From: Pavlovales sp. CCMP2436
Lineage: Eukaryota > Haptophyta > Pavlovophyceae > Pavlovales
Assembly (NCBI GenBank): GCA_026770615.1
Contig: MU631477.1
Location: 99,913 to 113,744, forward strand
DNA length: 13,832 bases
Direction of reading: 5' to 3'
The translations under genes and the position numbers were made by a program. Shown one piece after another: positions 8,389 through 13,832 of this stretch (position 1 is its first letter; each line of letters opens with the position of its first letter). The notes below the pieces were generated by a model, which had not been told where the DNA came from, did no database searches, and saw only the letters and a program-made list of their open reading frames with translations.

Positions 8389-8807
8389 GGGGTCGAAATC
8401 CGAATTAGTGGCGCGATTCCGCACTAAGGAGGGGGAAATATGGTGGCCGGGACGAAGAAGCAGACATTGGTCACCCCCGCGCGCTAAGTGTCGATAGCTG
8501 ATGTTGAATAGAGCCCTCCTCGACGGTCGGAGCCCACCTCGTGTGCTTCCCAGGTGCCTCTAGGGTCGACAACATACTTCGTGTAACTAACATTTCTGAT
8601 TCTCAGCGTTCGGGATCGAAAAGAAAGTCATGGTTCCCGAAGGTGGTGCCGCGGAGTTTGTTGGAGATTTGTGAATGGGGTGCCCCATTCACAAATCTCC
8701 AACAAGCTCCGCGGCACCACCTTCGGTTCCTGACTTGCTCCAGAGGATTTTCACCGGACTTTTTTCGAATGTCCCCCCGGACTGGCCATTAATTCGGATT
8801 TTTGACC
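8389..8807. mobile_element. ~419-bp foldback element inside the LINE CCHC knuckle
   Basis: The left end GGTCGAAATCCGAATTAGTGGC (within 8389-8412) and the complement of the right end, GTCAAAAATCCGAATTAATGGC (within 8785-8808), form imperfect terminal inverted repeats. The element is flanked by CCTAT (8384-8388 and 8807-8811; the exact duplication could be 2-5 bp). The insert plus duplication is 423 bp, a multiple of three, and the LINE frame is the same on both sides. At its core sits the near-perfect palindrome at 8637-8726. No protein is recognised within it. Its superfamily is undetermined. Confidence 0.75.
8637..8726. repeat. near-perfect palindrome, 44-bp arms, 2-bp centre
   Basis: Arm 8637-8680 and arm 8683-8726 are reverse complements with a single mismatch (T at 8657 against C at 8706 in the complement sense, which would be a G-U pair in RNA). 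They are separated only by TG. The left arm starts CCGAAGGTGGTGCCGCGG and ends GTGAATGGGG. As DNA it could extrude a cruciform; as RNA it would make a very stable hairpin. It is not explained by any coding function. Confidence 0.95.
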
Positions 8808-8810
8808 CTA

Positions 8811-9235
8811 TACCACGAGTGCTCGTCAACGGAGAAGAACCGCCACGACTTCCACCGCTCTTCCTGCAAGGAACTGGCCCCGCGCCTGGGACCCGCAAAA
8901 TCAAAATTAATGGCGATACACATAATATCTCGACCGGACTACTTCACCGGAAGGGTAGGATTAAGTGTCAAAGAAGAGCTCAGAAAGAAGGACGCCGACA
9001 CCGGTGACGCACACAAGCCCGGCGACTTACACTACACTTTCTACGCCATAGCCTCAGCATGCACAAATCACGCGAAGCGGCAATCAAAGCATCAGCGGCG
9101 TTAACCAAAGACAATATATCTATATACGACGCGTATAAGTTTAAGGTAGCCATGTGGGCCACCCAGACAGCCGAGCGGACAGCAAGGAAACTGGATCAAA
9201 ACACAGCACCAGCGGCCATACCACATATACTAATG
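8811..9235 (+). pseudogene. LINE ORF2 C-terminus after the zinc knuckle
   Basis: Starting YHECSSTEKNR, where the Cys (8820-8822) completes the CCHC knuckle. The frame continues with basic sequence (SCKELAPRLGPAKSKLM) to a stop near 9104. The neighbouring frame then continues with ASAALTKDNISIYDAYKFK and RTARKLDQNTAPAAIPHIL up to 9235, so a frameshift lies in about 9060-9100. The last residues, QNTAPAAIP, are a copy of the peptide repeat at 9343-9676. This indicates the repeat tail belongs to the same original reading frame. Confidence 0.55.
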
Positions 9236-9341
9236 TAGGGGGGTTCGGGCTGGCGATACGTTTCAAGTTCAAGTCAGGCTGATTTTAGCGCTCCGACGCA
9301 GGCTCCTACGCGCTACGCCGAAGTGGGGAGCTGGTAGAAGT
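9236..9341. other. 106-bp GC-rich segment interrupting the tandem repeats
   Basis: The segment lies between a partial repeat unit ending CCATACCACATATACTAATG (9216-9235) and the next unit starting GCATACCACCTATACAATATG (9342-9362). These are imperfect ~20-bp direct repeats. It includes GTTTCAAGTTCAAGTCAGGC and CGACGCAGGCTCCTACGCGC and differs in composition from the A/C-rich repeat around it. It brings stops into the repeat frame. It could be a short inserted element (SINE-like or a fragment), but no pol III boxes or tail are convincing. Confidence 0.45.
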
Positions 9342-9342
9342 G

Positions 9343-9676
9343 CATACCACCTATACAATATGAGCCCATACCCCCAACGGACAGCATAGCTCAGAACAAT
9401 GAACCATCAGCCTTACCTCCTATGCAGTATGAGCCCAAACCCTCAACAGACAGCATCGCCCAAAACGAAGCACCAGCGGCCATACCACTTATGCAGTATG
9501 AGCCCATACCCCTAACGGACAGCATCGCCCAAAACGAGGCACCAGCGGCTATACCTTTTCTGCGGTATGAGCTCATACCTTCAACGGACAGCATCGCTCA
9601 GTATGAGCCTCCCATATCCCCAACAGCTATACCACCTGTACAGCAAGAGCCTATACTCCCAACACCAGTACACTGA
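9343..9676 (+). pseudogene. LINE tail: 69-bp tandem repeats encoding QYEPIPxTDSIAQNEAPAAIP
   Basis: A 69-bp (23-residue) unit recurs with landmarks at 9354, 9423, 9492 and 9561, then at 9639 after a 78-bp step. Consensus peptide: MQYEPIPLTDSIAQNEAPAA plus IP. The frame is open from about 9337 to the stop at 9674-9676, and the same frame covers the partial unit at 9197-9235. Substitutions between units mostly keep Tyr-Glu-Pro, TDSIAQ and AIP. Pro/Glu-rich repeats suggest a disordered extension or a spacer. No known domain is recognised. Confidence 0.6.
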
Positions 9677-9702
9677 CCACCCCTGCCAAACGAAGATGCC
9701 TG

Positions 9703-10212
9703 GTGCGCAACCAACCTACGAATAATGAAGATTCATTAACAGGTGTAAACCCAACCATACCCTCCATGCAGCCTAAGCCCACCCTCAGGCCCAGCCGAGG
9801 CCAGCAACGCTTACGCACATCAAACGTAGAAAAACGCAACCAGAGACCGTCTCGAACCAAAACCTCATTGCTTCCAGGAGCAGCCAGTCCTACCAAACCC
9901 AAAACAGGACCAGGCAGTCCCGCCATAAACCACGAATCCGCAGCAGGCCCGTCACGCATGCATGCACTGATCCATGACAAGTCCGTCATATTCATGCACC
10001 ACTCACGCACACTGCGCTCAGCAACCAAACGGCCCCTTGAAATCGGCCAGTCACCCACGCTGTCACACCACTCGGGCGACAAAAAACATAAAACCAAACA
10101 TGAGCCAGCAAGCTCAAAGTCTTCAACACGCAAACATGAGCCAGCAAGCCCGCCACACCCCGCAACCCAAAGTCCTGCGCCCGAGGCCCACCCCCGTCAA
10201 GGGGTGGGATAG
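9703..10212 (+). pseudogene. basic low-complexity C-terminal tail, origin uncertain
   Basis: Open plus-strand frame of about 169 codons. It is rich in Pro, Ser, Lys and Arg, with clusters such as RPSRGQQRLRTSNVEKRNQRPS and GDKKHKTKHEP. A 33-bp repeat encodes KHEPAS twice (about 10097 and 10130). No domain is recognised. Its upstream extension begins before the stop of the repeat frame at 9676 (a one-base shift would join them), so it may be the end of the LINE-encoded tail rather than a separate gene. The basic, disordered composition would suit nucleic-acid binding; that is inference. Confidence 0.4.
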
Positions 10213-10505
10213 AATGGGCCAGCAAATAAGCCGCGCATATTTGTAGTTTTTTGCCCCCCGGGGCAAAAGTCTCAACATATGCGAGCCAGGCTAGCTAGGA
10301 AGTAATGTTTGGGATGCGCGAAGGGGCCGCGCTCGCAGACGGTGCTGCATTTTCAGACGACGCGAGGGAGAGCAATCAGTGGAGGTCGATCAGCGCGCCA
10401 GTCGAGAGTCGTCAGTCGTCGATCGTCGTGTGGCTGAACTGATCAGCGGTGGGGCCGGTATCCGTGTGCTCGGGGTGGATCCCTGGATCTGAGTGTTTTT
10501 CAACA
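10213..10505 (+). other. 3' non-coding region of the inserted block
   Basis: No gene is seen in this stretch. It holds a hairpin (10249-10268), a GC-rich stretch with several short GATC/CGATC palindromic motifs (10387-10450), and a 6-bp stem AGTGTT/AACACT at 10492-10507 just at the right border. No poly(A) or simple tail repeat precedes the CTTAAAT duplication. Confidence 0.45.
10249..10268. repeat. 9-bp perfect hairpin TTTTGCCCC/GGGGCAAAA
   Basis: The stem TTTTGCCCC and GGGGCAAAA is separated by CC. It resembles a bacterial intrinsic terminator only superficially; in this eukaryotic transposon context it is more likely a structural element of a 3' UTR, or chance. Confidence 0.8.
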
Positions 10506-10512
10506 CTTAAAT
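10506..10512. repeat. right 7-bp target-site duplication CTTAAAT
   Basis: Partner of 6336-6342. On the minus strand it reads ATTTAAG and contains the TAA that ends the Gag-side frame at 10507-10509. Confidence 0.6.
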
Positions 10513-10814
10513 CCATTGAAACCCTCCCGGGGACGGAGGTTTAACTAGAAGCTTACACACCTTGTAGTTCTCGGACGAAGGCTTGTTCTTCTTGCGTCCC
10601 ACCCGTGCGGCCACCACCGCGTCGCAGACAGCCAACAGGCTGTCCGCTTCTGCCAGCAGAAAGAACTCGTCTACTAGAGAAATGGGGGCTAGGGCGTAGC
10701 GGACAGATTTTACCTGCCGTGTCACCCCCTCTGCCTCTCCCCACAGCTCACCCATCTTGACTACTAGAAGGGCCCTCTTGCTCTTATAGATTGTGGATAG
10801 TGCGTTGGTAGGAG
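10507..10814 (-). pseudogene. copia Gag, C-terminal fragment beyond MITE-3
   Basis: Minus-strand frame reading TPTNALSTIYKSKRALLVVK, then ISLVDEFFLLAEADSLLAVCDAVVAARVGRKKNKPSSENYK and a TAA at 10509-10507. It is in the same frame as the Gag sequence on the other side of MITE-3 once the 167-bp MITE and one TA are discounted. No motif is recognised. The TAA lies inside the LINE target duplication; past it the frame is the same as the Pol-side frame at 6335. It may therefore be the original Gag stop or an older nonsense change. Confidence 0.65.
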
Positions 10815-10816
10815 TA

Positions 10817-10983
10817 CAGGGGATCGCGGGCAATAAGAAAGGCGAATTTTGAGCTTGAGGCTGAGCTTCTTAGCAAATTACGTGCAAACAATGCTTAACA
10901 TTTCTTAAATTAAATGCAAACAATGCAACAAAACGATGCTCAGCTTCTTTGCACTACGGCTTCTTATTGCCCGCGACACCCTG
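10817..10983. mobile_element. 167-bp TIR element MITE-3 in copia Gag
   Basis: Complete copy with TA on both sides (10815-10816 and 10984-10985). The left TIR begins CAGGGGATCGCGGGCAATAAG; the right TIR is its complement with two changes near the tip (CAGGGTGTCGCGGGCAAT). The interior holds inverted subterminal motifs (GCTGAGCTTCTTAG and its partner GATGCTCAGCTTCTTTG) and an AT-rich centre, giving the whole element a folded-back character. There is no coding capacity. It has the same length and orientation as the copy at 2710-2876. Confidence 0.9.
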
Positions 10984-10985
10984 TA

Positions 10986-12202
10986 GAAAGAGGGCACAGC
11001 ACCTCTTCGTTCGGCCCAACCTCGAGCTCGAGCATCAGCTCGTGCTGCAGCAGCAGCTCGTGCGGCTCGAACAGCGGCTCGCACGGCTCGTGCTGCGGCG
11101 GCAGCTCATGCGACCCGAACAGCGGCTCGCGCGGCTCGGGTTGCGGCGACGGCCACTCGAATAGATCGAAATGCTTCGTCGCTGCCCCCGCAAGGGCAGT
11201 GGAGAGCGATTCGACACGAAAGATGTTCGCATCCTCGTCCTCCTCTACTCTGTCCGCCCAACTGTCGTTGCTGTAGCCGAACGAGAGCGCCGCGCGGCTG
11301 TCCCTGGGGCGCGAAACCCTCGCCCCCTCGTCCTGTTTGTCATGTTTCTGTTTCATGAAGAGACTGTGCTGCTGCTGAGCAGCATGCGCTCCGGGCTTCG
11401 TGTACTTGCCCACGAAGTGGTCGAGGCTGCCGCAGTTGATACAGGCCCTATTCCCGGGGTATGCCTGCTGCAGCTTGCGCACGTCGGCGTGGTCAACTAC
11501 GGCGCGCTTCTCGTAGACCGGCTGGGCAAGGGTCAGCGGCCGCTTGCTCAGCAGCTTGCCGTCCGCCTGTGGCCGTGCAAACGTGCGCGGCGTCGGACGG
11601 TTCGGTCGGCGGTCGGCTGTCGCCGCCCTCACCCTCTCCAGACGTGCCCCCTTCTGCCCCCCAAACCGGTCGGGGGGCTGCCCGGGGACGGGCGTGTCCA
11701 CAATGTTGCGGACCACCGTCTTGAGCTCGGCCACCGTCTTCGCAGTGACGCTCTCGGGCAGCACGCGCATGGCCTCCGTGTAGAGATTTAACAACCGGGC
11801 TCCCACTCGTAGGCTCTAGAGGAGGCGGAAGTACGCGAGCGAGGCGAAGAAGTTCTTGAACTTCAGCATGTGCATCTCAAGGCGCTTGATCAGCGCCGCC
11901 TCGGCCATGATTAACCGGTCGACATCAACGGGCCGTTCCGTTGGTTCACCGAGCGGGTTCACCGCCTTGCCAAAAGTGGACCCAAAAGTGACTGCCTGTT
12001 TCAGGTCTACCATCGACATCATCACGTTGGACATGCGGCTCTCGAAGCTAGCGTCCTCCCACAGGCCCGTCTGCCTCCCCCTCTCGAGCCTTGCCCAAGT
12101 GTCGAGGGTGAAGAGGCCCGCTAGAGTTCTGAACGCCTTCTCCCAGCTGGAGTTCCAAATCGCGCGAGTCAGCTTGTCCAGCGTGTCAGACTTGGCTGCC
12201 AA
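10986..12202 (-). pseudogene. copia Gag, middle region with CCHC knuckle
   Basis: Minus-strand frame open except for an amber codon at 11818-11816. It begins with EALLAAKSDTLDKL and continues through a helical region (EAALIKRLEMHMLKFKNF) and, after the TAG, ARLLNLYTEAMRVLPESV. Next come a basic Arg/Pro-rich segment and ACINCGSLDHFVGKYTKPG (near 11446-11390). The last is a retroviral-type zinc knuckle C-x2-C-x4-H-x4-C in which the final Cys is Tyr (TAC), so RNA packaging would probably be impaired. The end is acidic with a repeat (PREPLF, PCEPLF) just before MITE-3. Gag would form the particle and bind element RNA. Confidence 0.8.
11021..11150. repeat. 48-bp tandem repeat within Gag
   Basis: GAACAGCGGCTCGC occurs at 11069 and 11117, a 48-bp step, with related flanks and a partial third unit toward 11021. 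On the coding (minus) strand the units give 16-residue repeats with EP-x-EPLF-x-x-HEL. Confidence 0.75.
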
Positions 12203-12204
12203 GA

Positions 12205-12945
12205 GAGCTTCTCGGTTGCGGCCTCTGCCTCGAAGTTGATGGTGACCACGCTGGCCTCGAGAGCGCCCTGGAGGTCGTTCGACGACTTGTCGATCTCCTC
12301 GAGGTGGACGCGCCGGGCCATCGCCGAGCGCTCGTTGAGTTCGGAAAGGAGAGCTGCAGTTTCCCGGAACTCGACGCTTGGCGCCGAGGCCGGCGCACGT
12401 GCGCCGTCTCCATCCACGCTCTCGGTCGGTGTCCGCAGGGAAGCGCACTGCGCCTTGATCTCCGCGAGCTTCGCCTCAAGCTTGAGCTCGACCTCCGAGA
12501 TGAGCTTGGCCAGCTTGCTGCTCGCCGAGATCTCCTTCTCTTTGATTTTGCTCTCGACGGTGCGCGTGTTGAGCTCGATCATACGGTGGAGATGGTGGAC
12601 ATCATTGAGCATCTTCTCGAACTTGTCCCCGGGCTTGCTCTCGAACTGCTCGGCGAAGTCCGCGTACTCCACGCTCGTCGGCGCGGCTCCGTCCTTGTTC
12701 CAGCAGATGATCTTGGTTGAGATCAGCGCGCCCATGGAGTCACCCATCCAGCGGTACAGTGACGCCCACAAGCTCCCGTGGATGCTCGGGTGCACCAGGT
12801 GCTGCTCGTTCAGCAGCGTGCCAAACTTGGCCGGCAAGAGCTGCGGCTGGTCGTTGACGATGATATCCGCCACCACATGGTCACAAGGATCCGACTTTGA
12901 GGTCAACCCAGGAGGCTTCATCCCGCCCGCCCGGTATGTCGACAT
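12205..12945 (-). pseudogene. copia Gag N-terminal region with coiled coil
   Basis: Starts with ATG at 12945-12943 (MSTYRAGGMKPPG), with A at -3, a good eukaryotic start context. Residues about 20-80 form a globular-looking segment (LNEQHLVHPSIHGSLWASLY). About residues 100-150 form a charged heptad-like coiled coil (ESKIKEKEISASSKLAKL, EVELKLEAKLAEIKAQ), followed by a TPTESVDGDGARAPASAP linker and a second helical part. At 12200-12207 a CTCTCT run has a 2-base excess: the frame up to EAATEKL breaks and continues two bases later as LAAKSDTLD. It resembles Gag by position and architecture; no signature motif is present in this part. Confidence 0.65.
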
Positions 12946-13107
12946 GATAGGATATACCTCTATCTAAAGCACACAGCAGGCCAGTTACGGTATCTGCTGA
13001 GTACAGGCGCGCGGCTCGAGCTCGAGGCGCCCTGCGGCAGGTGACTAAGCTACTGTACAATCTTGCACAGTCCAATATCGAACGAACGGCTCGCTTAAAC
13101 GTAACCG

Positions 13108-13119
13108 AATTTATAGGGC
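13108..13119 (-). promoter_or_regulatory. possible TATA box upstream of Gag
   Basis: The minus strand reads CCTATAAATTC about 165 bp before the Gag ATG. A TATA box would normally lie in the LTR, upstream of the primer-binding site, so this position is odd and the match may be chance. Confidence 0.15.
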
Positions 13120-13304
13120 GGTCCCTAAAAACTCCATATACGGTTGGAACAGAATGGAACATTCTCTTCCTGGACTCTTCCTGGACTCTATGAGTCCACT
13201 TCTAACAGTTGGGTTAAGAGTTCTCTAAACCCCGACGACGAATGCCGCCGACCGGAAGTGTGTTGTCGCAATGGGGGGAGGATAACTATCCAGTAAAAAC
13301 CCCT

Positions 13305-13326
13305 GTGAGTACCCTTGAGTACTCAC
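13305..13326. repeat. 8-bp perfect hairpin in the leader
   Basis: GTGAGTAC (13305-13312) and GTACTCAC (13319-13326) form a perfect stem around CCTTGA, about 95 bp from the proposed primer-binding site. A GC-rich miniature inverted repeat (CGGGAATCCCG) lies at about 13388-13398. Confidence 0.7.
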
Positions 13327-13420
13327 CCACATCCGTTTACGCTCAAGAGCGCACACGAATGCTAACAAATCCGTATCCCAGCCAGAGCGGGAATCCCGAC
13401 GCAGAGTCTGCTCTAGCTCG

Positions 13421-13430
13421 GGTGCCCCCA
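13421..13430 (-). promoter_or_regulatory. possible tRNA primer-binding site
   Basis: On the minus strand TGGGGGCACC follows a TTACA-ending segment after one base. PBS sequences begin TGG, complementary to the CCA end of a tRNA, and lie within a few bases of the 5' LTR. The position is right: upstream of Gag, at a TG...CA-type boundary. The tRNA cannot be named from the sequence, and no second LTR was found for confirmation. Confidence 0.35.
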
Positions 13431-13431
13431 C

Positions 13432-13455
13432 TGTAAGACTAGAAAATAACACCTA
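13432..13455 (-). repeat. possible inner end of the copia 5' LTR
   Basis: The plus strand begins TGTAAGACTAG at 13432, so the minus-strand LTR would end CTTACA, the canonical CA terminus. Beyond 13455 a MITE-like element intervenes, and the outer LTR end lies outside the window or is lost. Confidence 0.3.
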
Positions 13456-13636
13456 ACTTGGGCAATTAAGAAATAACAGATAAGGGGACTTAAGAAATTG
13501 AGCCTCACTGCCGGTCAGCCAGAGCCATCAGATTAGCAATTAAGACACTGGGCCTCACTGCCACTGTGGGCCTAAGAAGCCCTAAGAAATTGGGCCTCAT
13601 ACTCGGATTCCCAGCCCAACTTTCTTAATGCCCGTC
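13456..13636. mobile_element. ~181-bp MITE-like element related to MITE-1/2/3
   Basis: Bounded by TA (13454-13455 and 13637-13638) and imperfect inverted ends: TTGGGCAATTAAGAAA on the left and the complement of TTTCTTAATGCCCG on the right. They resemble the GCGGGCAATAAGAA core of the 167-bp family. An internal segment, complement GAGGCTCAATTTCTTAA (near 13490-13506), matches GAGGCTCAGTTTCTTAA of MITE-2 (2828-2844) with one change. Three related internal units with GCCTCACTG or GCCTCATAC follow TAAGAAATTG- or TTAAGACACTG-type tracts. It is probably a diverged family member. Confidence 0.5.
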
Positions 13637-13644
13637 TAGCTATA

Positions 13645-13832
13645 TATGCGGCGGCCGAGGCGCAGCCGAGGCGGGGCGTGGGGGCCGGGGCGCACACACT
13701 CACACCCTTTGGTGTGAGTGCTAGTGCATGAGGGTTTGGGTCGATCGCTCGACCTCAGCCTGACGTCGACCAAGCCAGTGACTGAACAACACCTGTTGAT
13801 TCATGCTGAGCCGCTAATATATATATGTATAT
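13645..13832. mobile_element. second, shorter copy of the 607-bp nested element
   Basis: From GCGGCGGCC (about 13648) to GCCGCTAATATATATA (about 13828) it matches 1490-1668 in the same orientation, including the 10-bp hairpin (13697-13720), GGGTTTGGGTCGATCGCTCGACC and CAGCCTGACGTCGACCAAG. The left part of the 607-bp copy is absent, so this copy is 5'-truncated or is a shorter subfamily. It abuts TATATAT on both sides, suggesting insertion into a TA-rich site. It runs to the window edge. Confidence 0.75.

Larger units (their letters stand above)
6343..10505 (+). mobile_element. 4.16-kb inserted block carrying a 5'-truncated LINE
   Basis: The insertion lies between minus-strand Gag and Pol and is flanked by CTTAAAT. 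Its plus strand carries, in order, the post-RT segment of a LINE ORF2, an RNase H domain, a C-terminal CCHC knuckle (split by a foldback element), a tandem-repeat tail and a 3' non-coding region. The RT catalytic motifs are absent, as in a 5'-truncated insertion made by target-primed reverse transcription. There is no poly(A); the 3' edge is GAGTGTTTTTCAACA. Many frameshifts and stops show it is old. Its lower GC and A/C-rich plus strand contrast with the GC-rich copia sequence around it. Confidence 0.7.
12946..13420 (-). other. untranslated leader of the copia element
   Basis: This lies between the proposed primer-binding site and the Gag ATG and has no supported gene. It holds an 11-bp direct repeat CTCTTCCTGGA (13164-13174, 13175-13185), a short palindrome GGACTC-TAT-GAGTCC right after it, and a hairpin at 13305-13326. 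Retroelement leaders commonly carry dimerisation or packaging structures; that role is inference here. Confidence 0.4.

Noticed and set aside
9236..9341. tRNA gene or tRNA-derived SINE
   Set aside because: GTTCAAGTC vaguely resembles a B box, but no cloverleaf, A box or tail could be assembled.
9354..9650. CRISPR array
   Set aside because: The 69-bp units are contiguous tandem coding repeats without unique spacers.
10249..10268. Rho-independent terminator
   Set aside because: The hairpin is present, but the window is clearly eukaryotic transposon DNA, so a bacterial terminator is not a sensible call.
11171..11791. Plus-strand 206-codon open frame
   Set aside because: Antisense to the Gag zinc-knuckle region; no motif.
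12236..12967. A 243-codon plus-strand open frame
   Set aside because: It lies opposite the Gag coding strand and its Ser/Leu-rich translation is an antisense shadow. The minus strand has the ATG context, coiled coil and downstream CCHC.
13148..13172. Heat-shock-element-like GGAACATTCT run
   Set aside because: Short degenerate motif; downstream of the PBS rather than in an LTR promoter; no support beyond the match.

Overview
This window looks like transposon-rich nuclear DNA from a GC-rich eukaryote, possibly an alga, oomycete or similar protist. The sequence itself does not name the species. There is no bacterial operon, no intact host gene, no rRNA or tRNA gene and no CRISPR array. Almost every recognisable protein is a decayed retrotransposon product broken by frameshifts, stops and later insertions.

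The backbone is one Ty1/copia-type LTR retrotransposon on the minus strand, reading from about 13430 down to about 870. It runs through a possible 5' LTR end and primer-binding site (about 13421-13455), leader, Gag with a coiled coil and a damaged CCHC knuckle (12945-10507), a long low-complexity linker (6335-5494), protease (DSGAT, near 4914), integrase (D, D, E motifs, 4316-3420), reverse transcriptase (FVDD near 2290) and RNase H (1912-1735, continued at 956-870). The far 3' end and 3' LTR were not identified.

This copia element has been hit repeatedly. Three copies of a TA-duplicating, 167-bp TIR element (MITE, Tc1/mariner-like by its signature) sit in RNase H (959-1732), RT (2710-2876) and Gag (10817-10983). 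The first copy is itself split by a 607-bp element at 1062-1668 whose last ~180 bp recur at the right edge of the window. A 4.16-kb plus-strand insertion (6343-10505), flanked by the 7-bp repeat CTTAAAT, separates Gag from Pol. It carries a decayed LINE: the region after the RT, an RNase H, a C-terminal CCHC knuckle, and then an unusual tail with 69-bp tandem repeats and a basic low-complexity end. The LINE knuckle is in turn split by a ~419-bp foldback element (8389-8807), which contains a 44-bp arm, near-perfect palindrome.

At four of the five well-resolved junctions the two flanks of the host element stay in the same reading frame once the insert and one target duplication are discounted. 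The fifth (RT) does so only if four extra bases at one MITE end are also discounted. This gives a relative chronology: copia first; then MITEs and LINE into copia; then the 607-bp element into a MITE and the foldback into the LINE. Bases 1-870 hold a three-copy degenerate GC-rich tandem repeat and otherwise no supported gene.
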